A stretch of DNA of 64,000 bases from an uncultured Shimia sp. (GTDB lineage: Bacteria > Pseudomonadota > Alphaproteobacteria > Rhodobacterales > Rhodobacteraceae): positions 62,001-126,000 of the forward strand of contig NZ_CANMJE010000005.1 in assembly GCF_947498095.1 (NCBI RefSeq), written 5' to 3'. Position numbers and translations under genes: made by a program. The notes under the pieces were generated by a model, which saw only the letters and a program-made list of their open reading frames with translations, did no database searches and was not told the DNA's origin. The stretch's first letter is position 1. Every line of letters starts with the position of its first letter. This document shows positions 16,943 to 26,198 of the stretch, piece after piece.

Positions 16943-16976
16943 GCCCCAATGTTGCCCAAGTTTAGGGTGAAATTCA
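16943..16976 (+). promoter_or_regulatory. GCCCC direct-repeat element upstream of cpaE
   Basis: GCCCCAATGTT then GCCCAAGTTTA, 11-bp period, followed by GGGTGAAATTC. Aligns base for base with the flp3 element over the downstream part. 165 bp before the cpaE ATG. Also fits a GG-N10-GC core, but the other copies do not. Confidence 0.45.
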
Positions 16977-17107
16977 GTCCAAAGGTAGCAGTGCGTCCGA
17001 TTTGAGTCGGGCGTGGGTTCCTTGGATGACGGGACAGGCCGCGAGTGTGTGCAGCCAATCTCCGAAAACGCATCCAGGGACCTGATAAAAAAGGACCTGA
17101 GGCTGAT

Positions 17108-18370
17108 ATGACGAGTGACGCAACCATTCAAGAAGACCAAAGCCCTATCCTGGCATGCACTGTATGTCGGGACGTTCAGAATTTTGAACTTCTGATCGTC
17201 GACATGGAAGCGGCACTGGGTGAACAATGGGGTGACCTTGGCTTTACCGATGCGCTAATGTTTTTCGACCAGCCGGACGCCAAAAGCCTTGAGTTCGTCG
17301 CGCTGGCGATCGACGACTACGACGAAGACAACCTTGCACAGCTCATGGAAGTGATCGACGCCGCCAAATCGCGTGGCATTCGCACCATCCTAATCGCCGA
17401 AGACGTCACACCTGCATCATTGCACAAGTTGCTGCGCCACGGCGCGGATGAATTCATCCCCTACCCTCTTCCTAAGGGTGAACTCGCCGAAGCCATCGAA
17501 CGCTTGCGCCGTCCCGCAGTTGTTGAGGCTCCGGAACCCGAAATTCAGGAAGAAACGCCCGCAGCTGTATCGCTAAAAAGTGGATCTCATTCCCGCGAAG
17601 GCGTTGTTCTCGCGGTTCATGGTTTGGCCGGCGGCACTGGTGCCACGACTTTGGCCGTGAACCTCGGCTGGGAGCTCGCCAATGTTCGCAAAGACAATCC
17701 CCCGCGAGTTTGCCTGATTGATTTGGATTTCCAGTTCGGATCTGTTTCGACCTTCCTGGACTTGCAACGCCGCGAGACTGTCTTTGAACTGCTTTCAGAC
17801 ACCGAGAGCATGGACAGCGAAAGCTTTGGCCAAGCCCTGATGCAATTCGAAGACAAGATGAGTGTCCTCACAGCGCCCACGGATATGATCCCTTTGGACT
17901 TGATCCAACCCGAAGACATTGAACGCATCCTGGAAACGGCGCGCCGTCATTATGACTATGTGATCGTCGACATGCCCAAGACACTGGTGCAGTGGTCAGA
18001 AACCGTTCTTACCGCGGCACATGTGTATTTTGCTACGCTCGAAATCGACATGCGCTCAGCCCAGAATGCGATGCGCCTGAAGCGCGCGCTGCAGGCCGAG
18101 GACCTTCCGTTTGAAAAGCTCCGCTATGTGCTGAACCGCGCACCGAAGTTTACCGACCTTGCCGGCAAAAGCCGCGTAAAACGTCTGGGCGAGAGCCTTG
18201 GAATAACCATCGAACTCTTGTTGCCAGACGGCGGACGTCAGGTGATGCAAGGCTCGGATCACGGATTGCCGCTTGCAACATCGGCGTCAAAGAATCCACT
18301 TCGCAAAGAAATTGTGAAGCTCGCAGAAAGCCTGAACGATTTGGATCAATCCGATCCACAAGCCGCGTAA
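17108..18370 (+). CDS. cpaE: CpaE/TadZ, pilus localisation ATPase-like protein
   Basis: 420-residue Tad protein that in other bacteria localises to the pole and recruits the secretion ATPase. Residues 20-135 form a degenerate receiver-like domain (LTVCRD... IRTILIAEDVTPASLHKLLRHGADEFI). The C-terminal part is a ParA/MinD-type domain, with GLAGGTGATTLAVNLGWEL as the P-loop. The loop lacks the usual signature lysine (GATT instead of GKTT), as known for CpaE/TadZ proteins, so ATP hydrolysis may be weak or absent. ATG 17108 lies after GAGG. It starts a tightly packed unit running to cpaA. Confidence 0.92.
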   Translation: MTSDATIQEDQSPILACTVCRDVQNFELLIVDMEAALGEQWGDLGFTDALMFFDQPDAKSLEFVALAIDDYDEDNLAQLMEVIDAAKSRGIRTILIAEDVTPASLHKLLRHGADEFIPYPLPKGELAEAIERLRRPAVVEAPEPEIQEETPAAVSLKSGSHSREGVVLAVHGLAGGTGATTLAVNLGWELANVRKDNPPRVCLIDLDFQFGSVSTFLDLQRRETVFELLSDTESMDSESFGQALMQFEDKMSVLTAPTDMIPLDLIQPEDIERILETARRHYDYVIVDMPKTLVQWSETVLTAAHVYFATLEIDMRSAQNAMRLKRALQAEDLPFEKLRYVLNRAPKFTDLAGKSRVKRLGESLGITIELLLPDGGRQVMQGSDHGLPLATSASKNPLRKEIVKLAESLNDLDQSDPQAA

Positions 18371-18385
18371 AACAAGGGGGTTTAC

Positions 18386-19840
18386 ATGTTTTCACGCTAC
18401 AAAAAACCAACAGACGCCAAGCCAGTAGAGGCTAAAGCTGCCCCCGCTGAGGCCGAAGCGACTGCACAAGCAGAAGCCGGGGTTGCGGCGCCGATCAAAA
18501 AGGTGTCGATGCGCAAACCGATGCCAAAGACATCGGCCCAGGCAGCCCCCGCAGACAAAGAGCGCAAACGCAAAGAACGTCTGGGAGAGATCAAGCTTGA
18601 GCTGCATCGTGAATTGCTGGACAATCTCAACCTTTCTGCCCTGGAATCCGCCACGGAATCCGACTTGCGCAATGAAATCAGCGCAATCGCCAGCGAAGTT
18701 CTGCAAGAACGTGCGATCGTTCTAAACCGCGACGAGCGCTCGACGCTTAATCAGGAACTCTATGACGAGGTTACAGGTCTTGGCCCGCTCGAGCCGCTTT
18801 TGAAAGACGAAAGCATCAGCGATATCCTGATCAATGGCCCGCAACAGATTTTTGTGGAACGAGAAGGCCGACTGCAAATCTCGGACGTTACGTTCAAAGA
18901 CGAAAAACACCTCTTGCGGATCATCGACAAGATTGTGTCCGCTGTTGGCCGTCGTGTCGATGAATCAAATCCTTATGTTGACGCCCGTCTTCAGGATGGG
19001 TCGCGTTTCAACGCAATGGTACCTCCGATTGCCGTTGACGGATCGCTGGTCTCAATCCGGAAGTTCAAAAAGGACAAGCTGGGCATCGATGACCTGGTGA
19101 GTTTCGGTGCGTTCTCGGAAGAGATGGCCGTATACCTTCAGGCCGCCGTCGCGACACGACTGAACGTGATCGTTTCGGGTGGTACGGGCTCAGGTAAAAC
19201 CACGACCCTAAACGCGCTGTCATCCTTCATCGACAATGCCGAACGGATCCTCACGATTGAGGATACAGCGGAGCTCCAGTTGCAACAGACGCACGTGGGT
19301 CGGATGGAAAGCCGCCCGCCCAACGTCGAAGGCAAGGGCGAAGTTTCGCCACGCGACTGTTTGAAAAACGCTCTGCGTATGCGTCCGGACCGGATCATCG
19401 TGGGTGAGACCCGCGGCGAAGAAGTAATCGACATGTTGCAGGCCATGAACACCGGCCACGACGGATCAATGACCACAATCCACGCCAACAACGCGCGCGA
19501 TGGTATCGCGCGTCTTGAGAACATGATCGCGATGGCAGGTATTGAAATGCCGCTCAAGGCTGTGCGGTCTCAGATCTCTTCAGCTGTGAACCTGATTGTT
19601 CAGGCGTCGCGCCTGCAAGACGGGTCACGCCGCATGACCTCAATCACAGAGATCACCGGCATGGAAGGCGACGTCATCTCAATGCAAGAGATCTTCCGCT
19701 TTCAACGCACCGGGCTTGGTCCCGACAACAAAATCATGGGCCACTTCACGGCCACCGGCGTCCGCAGCCACTTCTCCGAGCGTTTCCGCCTCTGGGGATA
19801 TGATCTGCCTGCCGAAATTTATGAACCGACAGCGGGGTAA
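18386..19840 (+). CDS. cpaF: CpaF/TadA, pilus assembly secretion ATPase
   Basis: 484-residue cytoplasmic hexameric ATPase that powers Flp pilus extension. The N-terminal 70 residues are Ala/Glu/Lys-rich and disordered-looking. The catalytic part has Walker [15 protein letters not shown] (about residue 265), an Asp box ([11 protein letters not shown]), Walker B-type [14 protein letters not shown], and the His box ([13 protein letters not shown]). It lies 15 bp after cpaE and 5 bp before tadB. Length and motifs are normal for the Tad branch. Confidence 0.96.
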   Translation: MFSRYKKPTDAKPVEAKAAPAEAEATAQAEAGVAAPIKKVSMRKPMPKTSAQAAPADKERKRKERLGEIKLELHRELLDNLNLSALESATESDLRNEISAIASEVLQERAIVLNRDERSTLNQELYDEVTGLGPLEPLLKDESISDILINGPQQIFVEREGRLQISDVTFKDEKHLLRIIDKIVSAVGRRVDESNPYVDARLQDGSRFNAMVPPIAVDGSLVSIRKFKKDKLGIDDLVSFGAFSEEMAVYLQAAVATRLNVIVSGGTGSGKTTTLNALSSFIDNAERILTIEDTAELQLQQTHVGRMESRPPNVEGKGEVSPRDCLKNALRMRPDRIIVGETRGEEVIDMLQAMNTGHDGSMTTIHANNARDGIARLENMIAMAGIEMPLKAVRSQISSAVNLIVQASRLQDGSRRMTSITEITGMEGDVISMQEIFRFQRTGLGPDNKIMGHFTATGVRSHFSERFRLWGYDLPAEIYEPTAG

Positions 19841-19845
19841 GAGAC

Positions 19846-20814
19846 ATGCCATTTAGCCCAGAACTTCTGATCTACGGAATGATCTTTATCGGCGTCGTCG
19901 TACTGGTTGAGGGCGTCTATCTGACGGTTTTTGGCCGCTCGATCAGCCTGAATAGCCGCGTCAATCGCCGCCTCGAAATGCTCGACAAAGGTGCGCGCCG
20001 CGAAGAGGTGCTGGAACAGCTGCGCAAGGAAATGCAGCAGCACAACAGGGTTCTATCCATCCCGTTGTATTCCATTCTGGCCAGCAAAGCCCAGAAAGCG
20101 GCCATCGCATTTACGCCCAAGCAACTCATGCTGATCATGGTTGCTGTCACCATTCTTTCATTCTTTGCCCTGACTATTGGCACATCCACCGGCACCACGA
20201 TGAACATCGCAATCTCGCTGATCGCGGGTATCGGTGGCGTCTATTTCTGGGTCAGCACAAAGGCCAACAAACGCCTGTCAAAGATCGAAGAGCAATTGCC
20301 CGATGCCATTGAACTGATGGTGCGGTCACTGCGTGTGGGCCACCCGTTTACATCGGCAATCCAGATCGTTGCGAAAGAGATCGAAGATCCGCTTGCGACG
20401 GAATTTGGTGTGATCGCCGACGAAAGCGCCTATGGCCGTGACGTAGGTGAAGCGCTGAAGGAAATGGCCGAGCGCCTGGACATGCAAGACCTTCGCTTTC
20501 TGGCGGTCGCCGTGACCATCCAGCAGCAGTCAGGTGGTAACCTCGCCGAAATTCTCGCTGGCCTGTCCAAAGTGATCCGCGCGCGTTTCCGCCTGTTCCG
20601 CCGCGTGAAAGCAATCACCGCCGAGGCCAAGTGGTCGGGCAAGTTCCTGTCGGGCTTCCCAGTTGGCTGTCTGATTTTCATCAACCTCAGCGACCCGCAT
20701 TACTATGACGAAGTGATGACCCACTCGCTGTTCATCCCCGCCTGTATCACCGTCGGCCTTTTCCTGGCTGCCAACCTGTTCGTGATGCGCATGCTGACGG
20801 ACATCAAGGTCTGA
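19846..20814 (+). CDS. tadB: TadB, pilus inner-membrane platform protein
   Basis: 322-residue type II secretion F-domain protein. It has an N-terminal transmembrane helix (LIYGMIFIGVVVLVEGVYL), a pair of helices around residues 90-140 (LMLIMVAVTILSFFALTIG and IAISLIAGIGGVYFWV), the cytoplasmic T2SSF helical bundle (LPDAIELMVRSLRVGHPFTSAIQIV), and a final helix pair. With TadC it forms the membrane platform driven by CpaF. 5 bp after cpaF and 19 bp before tadC. Confidence 0.95.
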   Translation: MPFSPELLIYGMIFIGVVVLVEGVYLTVFGRSISLNSRVNRRLEMLDKGARREEVLEQLRKEMQQHNRVLSIPLYSILASKAQKAAIAFTPKQLMLIMVAVTILSFFALTIGTSTGTTMNIAISLIAGIGGVYFWVSTKANKRLSKIEEQLPDAIELMVRSLRVGHPFTSAIQIVAKEIEDPLATEFGVIADESAYGRDVGEALKEMAERLDMQDLRFLAVAVTIQQQSGGNLAEILAGLSKVIRARFRLFRRVKAITAEAKWSGKFLSGFPVGCLIFINLSDPHYYDEVMTHSLFIPACITVGLFLAANLFVMRMLTDIKV

Positions 20815-20833
20815 GACCTAAGGAGCCAAACCC

Positions 20834-21790
20834 ATGATGGACTTGCTTACCAATACTCTTGGCCCATTTGGACCGGTGATCGCTGTTGGCGCACTCGGGC
20901 TTTTGATGGTGCTCGCGACCATTCCTCTAATGATCAGGCAGCGCGAAGATCCGCTGGATAAGTTGAAACGCAATGAAGCGGGCGGTGGTGGCAAACGCGA
21001 CGACCGCAAAGAAAAGCTGCGTCGTGCGTCATCGAATGAGAAACTGGCCAAGTACAAAACCTTCCTCGAACCACAAAACGAAGAAGAATTGGCCGGGATC
21101 AAACTGAAACTGATGCAGGCCGGCTATCAGTCGCGCGATGCTGTTCGGGCGTTCCACCTGGCGCAGATGCTGTTGGGTGTTGTTGGCCTGATCGGTGGGG
21201 TCGCGTATTTCATGATGACCAAGGCCGGAACTGGCGCTTCAACTCAGGATACGTTGTTTAGTATTCTCGGGCCGGGTGCTGTTGGGTATTTCTTGCCAAA
21301 GTACTGGGTGACCCGCCGTGTCGAGACCCGCAAAGAGGAAATCACCCAAGGTTTCCCCGACGCGTTGGACATGTTGCTGGTCTGTGTGGAAGCCGGACAG
21401 TCTCTGGATCAGTCGATCGTGCGCGTGGCACGAGAACTGCGTGCCTCTTACCCATCTCTAGCAGACGAATTTGAAATCGTTTCTTATGAAATGAAAGCTG
21501 GTAAGGACAAGTCCGCCGTTCTGGGAGACATGGGTGAGCGATGCGGCGTTCAGGATGTGGCCTCGTTCACGACAGTTCTGATCCAATCGACCAGTTTTGG
21601 TACCTCTATCGCGGACGCCCTAAGGGTTTATGCCGAAGAAATGCGGGATAAACGTGTGATGCGTGCTGAAGAGGCGGCAAACAAGTTGCCAACGAAGATG
21701 ACGCTTGCCACTATGATGCTCACAGTACCGCCACTGCTGATCATTCTGGTTGGCCCGTCGGTGCACAATATTACGCAGCTCGGGCAGTAG
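20834..21790 (+). CDS. tadC: TadC, pilus inner-membrane platform protein
   Basis: 318-residue paralogue of TadB with a similar plan: an N-terminal helix (VIAVGALGLLMVLATIPLMI), a charged linker (GGGGKRDDRKEKLRRAS), a pair of membrane helices, the T2SSF bundle (FPDALDMLLVCVEAGQSLDQSIVRVA), and a C-terminal helix (MMLTVPPLLIILVGPSV). It dimerises with TadB in the Tad platform. Two adjacent ATGs exist; the first has AAGGAG 10 bases upstream. Confidence 0.95.
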   Translation: MMDLLTNTLGPFGPVIAVGALGLLMVLATIPLMIRQREDPLDKLKRNEAGGGGKRDDRKEKLRRASSNEKLAKYKTFLEPQNEEELAGIKLKLMQAGYQSRDAVRAFHLAQMLLGVVGLIGGVAYFMMTKAGTGASTQDTLFSILGPGAVGYFLPKYWVTRRVETRKEEITQGFPDALDMLLVCVEAGQSLDQSIVRVARELRASYPSLADEFEIVSYEMKAGKDKSAVLGDMGERCGVQDVASFTTVLIQSTSFGTSIADALRVYAEEMRDKRVMRAEEAANKLPTKMTLATMMLTVPPLLIILVGPSVHNITQLGQ

Positions 21791-21803
21791 AGACACAAAA
21801 ACG

Positions 21804-22364
21804 ATGCAATCCGCCAAGACCCTGGCGATACTGGGTCTGATCATGACCCTGGCCGCCTGTAATACGGGCGGCCTTGGCACGTCCAAAGACAACCCCTATG
21901 CACCAACCGGCACCTCAAAAAATGCCGCTGTCGACGGGCTTGAAGTAGGGGATCGCCTTATGGATGCCGGGGAATATGAACTGGCGCTCGAAGCCTATTA
22001 CCGGGCCGCTGCGGCGCAAGGCATCACCGCTGAAATTCTGACATCCGTGGGCTGGGCCAACCTTGCGTTAGGTCGTTTGGGTCAAGCTGAAAAGCAATTT
22101 CGGGACTCGCTGGACCTTGATGAGACCCGACCCGACACGTGGAACAACCTAGGCGTGATCCTGATGGAACGCGGCAATTATAGCGAAGCAGTGCAGATTT
22201 TTCAGAAGGCTTATGCCCTCGACAATGGCGAAAGTGACTCAATTCGCGATAATTTGCGCTTAGCACTCGCAAAAATGGAAAATCCATCCTATGATGATGG
22301 CAATTCAGAATACAAATTGGTGCGGAGAGGTGGCGGAGATTACCTGATCCGAACAACACCATAG
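21804..22364 (+). CDS. tadD: TadD, TPR lipoprotein
   Basis: 186-residue outer-membrane lipoprotein (LIMTLAACN lipobox) with three TPR units: AGEYELALEAYYRAAAA, GRLGQAEKQFRDSLDLD and GNYSEAVQIFQKAYALD. TadD is thought to act as the pilotin of the Tad secretin. The track start at 21750 overlaps tadC without a ribosome-binding site, so ATG 21804, 13 bp after tadC, is chosen. It is followed by a second TPR lipoprotein. Confidence 0.88.
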   Translation: MQSAKTLAILGLIMTLAACNTGGLGTSKDNPYAPTGTSKNAAVDGLEVGDRLMDAGEYELALEAYYRAAAAQGITAEILTSVGWANLALGRLGQAEKQFRDSLDLDETRPDTWNNLGVILMERGNYSEAVQIFQKAYALDNGESDSIRDNLRLALAKMENPSYDDGNSEYKLVRRGGGDYLIRTTP

Positions 22365-22396
22365 ACGAGGCAAGAGCAGTAAAAGGACGCAGAAAT

Positions 22397-23245
22397 ATGC
22401 GCCATCCCATTCTTGTATCCCTGTTTCTGACCGGTGCCATCGTGGTCGCTGGTTGTAGCGAAACTGAGGATGAATCTGTTGAACGTGCGTTGCAGGACGT
22501 GAACGCGATTGATGAAACAAACCTGTCGGACGTGATGTTGACAGTGGCTGATCCCAATGAAGCGGTCAGTTACTTCCAACGAACGCTGAAAGAAAACCCG
22601 GATCGCATTGACCTTCAGCGCGGGCTTGCGCTGTCCTTGGTGCGCGCCCGGCGTTTTACCGAAGCGGTTCCGGCTTGGAAAACAGTCGTGAAACACAAAG
22701 AGTCCACCAATGTGGACCAGGTCGATCTGGCGGACGCTCAGATCCGTGCCGGGGATTGGAAAGAAGCGGAAAAAACGCTTGATACGATCCCGCCAACGCA
22801 TGAGACCTTTAAGCGTTATCGGCTTGAGGCCATGATCGCCGACTCCAACAAAGAGTGGAACAAGGCAGACAGCTACTATGAAACCGCCGTTGGTCTGACC
22901 ACGCGCCCCGCGAGCGTGATCAACAACTGGGGTTACTCCAAGTTGACACGCGGTGATTACGCCGAGGCCGAGCGCCTGTTTGGGGACGCAATTCGCAACG
23001 ACAGCTCCTTGTTCACGGCCAAGAACAACATGGTTCTCGCCCGTGGTGCTCAACGCAAGTACACATTGCCCGTCGTGCCGATGGACCAGACCGAGCGGGC
23101 GCAATTGCTGCACACTCTGGCCCTGTCTGCCATCAAGCAAGGCGACACGGAAACCGGAAAAACGCTGTTGCGCGAGGCCATTGAGACTCACCCGCAACAC
23201 TTTGAGGCAGCCGTTCGGTCCCTGAGAGCGCTCGAGAGCAGCTGA
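22397..23245 (+). CDS. second TPR lipoprotein of the Tad locus
   Basis: 282-residue lipoprotein (LTGAIVVAGC lipobox) with degenerate TPRs: PNEAVSYFQRTLKENPD, ARRFTEAVPAWKTVV, AGDWKEAEKTLDTI, KEWNKADSYYETAVG, and GDYAEAERLFGDAIR. It resembles TadD more loosely and is longer. Placed 32 bp after tadD and 12 bp before the prepilin peptidase, it is most likely another secretin-associated outer-membrane component or a TadD paralogue. Exact role unknown. Confidence 0.85.
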   Translation: MRHPILVSLFLTGAIVVAGCSETEDESVERALQDVNAIDETNLSDVMLTVADPNEAVSYFQRTLKENPDRIDLQRGLALSLVRARRFTEAVPAWKTVVKHKESTNVDQVDLADAQIRAGDWKEAEKTLDTIPPTHETFKRYRLEAMIADSNKEWNKADSYYETAVGLTTRPASVINNWGYSKLTRGDYAEAERLFGDAIRNDSSLFTAKNNMVLARGAQRKYTLPVVPMDQTERAQLLHTLALSAIKQGDTETGKTLLREAIETHPQHFEAAVRSLRALESS

Positions 23246-23257
23246 GGCACAAAACCG

Positions 23258-23791
23258 GTGCATATTTCCGCTACAACGGCGCTGTGGTTCCTGATCCCGG
23301 TCGCTCCGATCTGCTTTTATGTCTTCTACGCGGACATGAAGTTCAAAAAGATTAGCAACAAGGTCGTTTGGTTGCTGTTCTTTGTCTTTGTTGTCATTGG
23401 GCTTTTACAGCTTCCATTTCAGGAGTTCCTGTGGCGGTTTGCGAATTATGCTGTGGTTTTCGCCATTGGCCTCATCATGTGGATGGCCCGTCAGGTCGGC
23501 GCCGGGGACGTGAAATTCGCAGCCGTGATTGCGCTGTTCATTGATCCCCAAGACGCCGCCATTGCCTTGTGGATACTGTTTGCAGCGATCATGGCGGCGA
23601 CGGTCGCGACGCTGATTGCGCGGTATTCGCCGATCTGGAAAGTTGCGCCTGACTGGGCGGCCTGGCGCATGCGCAATCCCGACGATCCAAACTCGGTTGG
23701 CGGGGGTAAGCAGATGACGTTGCCAATGGGAACGGGCCTGGGGCTGGCACTTTGTGCTTATCTCTTGCGCGGATTCCTTGCCGGGGCCTGA
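23258..23791 (+). CDS. cpaA: CpaA/TadV prepilin peptidase (A24)
   Basis: 177-residue polytopic aspartic protease that cleaves Flp prepilins after the glycine. The two catalytic aspartates are visible in FYADMKFKKISN (residue 24) and GAGDVKFAA (about residue 83). About five membrane helices. It starts at GTG 23258, 12 bp after the TPR gene. It lacks the N-methylation domain of PilD, as expected for the Tad branch. The substrates are probably the four flp products upstream. Confidence 0.92.
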   Translation: MHISATTALWFLIPVAPICFYVFYADMKFKKISNKVVWLLFFVFVVIGLLQLPFQEFLWRFANYAVVFAIGLIMWMARQVGAGDVKFAAVIALFIDPQDAAIALWILFAAIMAATVATLIARYSPIWKVAPDWAAWRMRNPDDPNSVGGGKQMTLPMGTGLGLALCAYLLRGFLAGA

Positions 23792-23894
23792 TTATTGCCA
23801 TTTTTCTAGTGTCTAAAGGGCCGGAACACTCCGGGTGATCTGTGTCTTTTTGACCCCGGTACATCAATCCCTGTGCGAGATCGAGGTCGCCCTG

Positions 23895-25202
23895 ATGAAC
23901 ATGCAAACCGGCAACGTGATGGCCCCTCCGGCCCCAAAACGTTTGGAAGAAATGCAACTGCCCGTCGTGATGATGCGCGACATCCTGTTGAAAACCATGT
24001 TCCGCAAGAACGTGGATATGGTGTCTGACGTGGCGGCGGCCGTCTGTTTGCCAACGGCGGTGACTCAACAACTGATCGACATGGCCCGCGAACAACGGTT
24101 TCTCGAGGCCACTGGCACACTCAACGCCAACAGCGGCAACGAGATGGGATATCAATTGACCGATGCCGGCAAAGCCCGTGCCTTGGACGCCCTCTCACAA
24201 TCCGAATATTTTGGCCCTATGCCAGTACCGCTTGATGTGTATCGCGAGCAAATCAAACGCCAATCTATCCGCAACATTCAGGTAACCCGCAAACAATTGA
24301 CCGATGCGATGGGTCATCTGATCTTGCCTGACAGCCTGTTGGACCACCTCGGCCCAGCTGTCGGCTCAGGGCGTTCCATTCTGATGTACGGACCACCCGG
24401 CAACGGTAAATCTTCGATCTCGAACGGCATCCGCGATGCGATGGGTGACAAGATTTACGTACCGCGCGCCATCGAATACGCCGGACAGGTCATCACAGTG
24501 TATGATCCGATCGTTCACTCTAAGGCCGAAGGTGATGAACAGGATCCCAGCTCTCTGCGGCGCGTTGCCCGGTTCGACACCCGCTATGTGAAATGTGACC
24601 GCCCAACCGTGATCACAGGTGGTGAACTCTCGCTGAGCATGCTGGACCTTGTCTACAACCCAACGGCGCGGACCTATCAGGCGCCGCTGCAGCTGAAATC
24701 TACTGGCGGCATCTTTATCGTCGACGACCTTGGTCGTCAGGAAGAACCCCCGCAAGCGCTGGTGAACCGCTGGATCGTTCCGCTGGAAGAAAGCAAAGAC
24801 ATTCTGGCGCTGCAATCGGGTGAAAAGTTCGAAGTGCCGTTTGATACGCTGGTGATCTTCTCAACCAACTTCCACCCCAATGAAATCTTTGACCAGGCTG
24901 CGTTGCGTCGGATCTTCTACAAGATCAAAATCGATGGACCAAATCAGGAAAACTTCCTCAAGATTTTTGCATTGGTCGCCAAGAAAAAAGGCATGCCACT
25001 GGACGAGTCTGCCCTGATCCATCTCTTGAAAAAGAAATACCCGACGATCGAAAATGTCTATGCCAACTATCAGCCCGTCTTTTTGATCGACCAGATGATT
25101 TCCATCTGCGAATTCGAAGGGATTCCCTATCAGATGACACCCGACCTGATAGACCGCGCTTGGGCGAACATGTTCGTCAAGGACGAGCATATCGTGAATT
25201 GA
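23895..25202 (+). CDS. AAA+ ATPase with winged-helix-like N terminus
   Basis: 435 residues from ATG 23895. The N-terminal 90 residues look like a winged helix (VVMMRDILLKTMFRKNVDMV... GYQLTDAGKARAL). The rest is an AAA+ core: Walker A GPPGNGKSSI, Walker B GIFIVDDLGRQ, a sensor-1-like FSTNFHP, and an arginine-finger region (AALRRIFYK). It lies 103 bp after cpaA on the same strand and I suspect it belongs to the pilus locus, but this is only proximity. Family functions are unknown to me; MoxR-like remodelling or regulation are possibilities. A hairpin follows. Confidence 0.8.
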   Translation: MNMQTGNVMAPPAPKRLEEMQLPVVMMRDILLKTMFRKNVDMVSDVAAAVCLPTAVTQQLIDMAREQRFLEATGTLNANSGNEMGYQLTDAGKARALDALSQSEYFGPMPVPLDVYREQIKRQSIRNIQVTRKQLTDAMGHLILPDSLLDHLGPAVGSGRSILMYGPPGNGKSSISNGIRDAMGDKIYVPRAIEYAGQVITVYDPIVHSKAEGDEQDPSSLRRVARFDTRYVKCDRPTVITGGELSLSMLDLVYNPTARTYQAPLQLKSTGGIFIVDDLGRQEEPPQALVNRWIVPLEESKDILALQSGEKFEVPFDTLVIFSTNFHPNEIFDQAALRRIFYKIKIDGPNQENFLKIFALVAKKKGMPLDESALIHLLKKKYPTIENVYANYQPVFLIDQMISICEFEGIPYQMTPDLIDRAWANMFVKDEHIVN

Positions 25203-25206
25203 TCCC

Positions 25207-25234
25207 GTAGGTCGGACAAAATTGTCCGACCTAC
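25207..25234. terminator. near-perfect hairpin after the AAA+ gene
   Basis: GTAGGTCGGACAA/TTGTCCGACCTAC, 13-bp arms with two central bases, 4 bp after the stop. No T-run, so it may mark a transcript end or be a REP-like repeat. Confidence 0.55.
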
Positions 25235-25298
25235 CCACATATCCTTTCCAGTCCGATCCCCCACAATTAAGCTCCAAAAAAGCTGTTGGAGTTTTGCT

Positions 25299-26114
25299 AT
25301 GGAATTGACGGGGATTGGCGTTGCTGGATGCGGCCGCATGGGCGGTCCGATGCTGGCCTCATTGATCCAGGCGGGGTTTGACGCAATCGGCTACGATGTG
25401 CGCCCCGCAAAGGATTTCAGTGAAATGGCGCCTAAGATGCGTTCCAGACAGGGGTTTTCAGAAAGCTTGCGCATTCTGATCTCGGTTGTGCGGGATATTT
25501 CACAAACCGAAGACGTACTCTTTGGGGCGCAAGCTTTTGCAAACGCGCCCAACCTGCAAACGATCATCCTGTCCTCTACGCTGTCACCGCGATACGTCCG
25601 GGATCTGAGGGCAAGAATCCCCGCACACATCACCATGATCGACGCCCCGATGTCCGGTGCTGCCATTGCCGCGCAAGAGGCACGATTGTCCTTCATGCTG
25701 GGTGGCAAAGACGCCGTTCTTAATGCCCACCAACCGCTGTTTGACGCCATGGGTGCACACTTTCATCGCATGGGCGGCTATGGCGCCGGCATGCAGGCCA
25801 AGGTTCTGAACAACATGTTGGCGGCATCGCACACAGCCATGACGCGCCTTGTCTTGGAATGGGCAGATCGGGCTAATCTCGATGAAGCAAAACTGTTGAA
25901 CCTGATCCACACGTCATCAGGACAAAACTGGCTCGCAACCGGATTTGACGACATCGAATTCTCTCGAGATGGCTGGCAGGATGACAACACAATCGGCATT
26001 TTGACAAAGGATGTCGCCAGCGCATTGGATGCAGCGCCCGAAGGTGCCGACACCAGCCTGCCCGAAGTGGTTCAGGCGACCATTCGGGCTTTGCGGCAAA
26101 GACCGCAGCGCTGA
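25299..26114 (+). CDS. NAD(P)-dependent beta-hydroxyacid dehydrogenase family protein
   Basis: 271 residues of the 3-hydroxyisobutyrate dehydrogenase/6-phosphogluconate dehydrogenase-like family. The Rossmann motif GVAGCGRMGGPML is at the N terminus, the substrate-binding DAPMSGAAIAAQEARL sits near residue 110, and the catalytic lysine is in GAGMQAKVLNNM near residue 168. It should oxidise or reduce a short hydroxy acid. The exact substrate is uncertain; the neighbours (an ATPase and pcs) do not help. Slightly shorter than the usual 290 residues. Confidence 0.82.
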   Translation: MELTGIGVAGCGRMGGPMLASLIQAGFDAIGYDVRPAKDFSEMAPKMRSRQGFSESLRILISVVRDISQTEDVLFGAQAFANAPNLQTIILSSTLSPRYVRDLRARIPAHITMIDAPMSGAAIAAQEARLSFMLGGKDAVLNAHQPLFDAMGAHFHRMGGYGAGMQAKVLNNMLAASHTAMTRLVLEWADRANLDEAKLLNLIHTSSGQNWLATGFDDIEFSRDGWQDDNTIGILTKDVASALDAAPEGADTSLPEVVQATIRALRQRPQR

Positions 26115-26198
26115 GTTGATGTCTCTTCGCGTGGAGATCTGACATCTTAATAAATACCCGGCGTTGCGCCGCGCACCGTTTTCCTGCATGACACGTGC

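Noticed and set aside
16940-16957. sigma-54 promoter before cpaE (GG-N10-GC)
   Set aside because: The aligned elements before flp1-3 and 47549 have CG or TG instead of the near-invariant GG, so the shared signal is not sigma-54.
16223-17227. 334-residue minus-strand ORF across the OmpA-like gene and the cpaE start
   Set aside because: Runs through two real plus-strand genes and the element at 16943; Cys/His-rich shadow composition.
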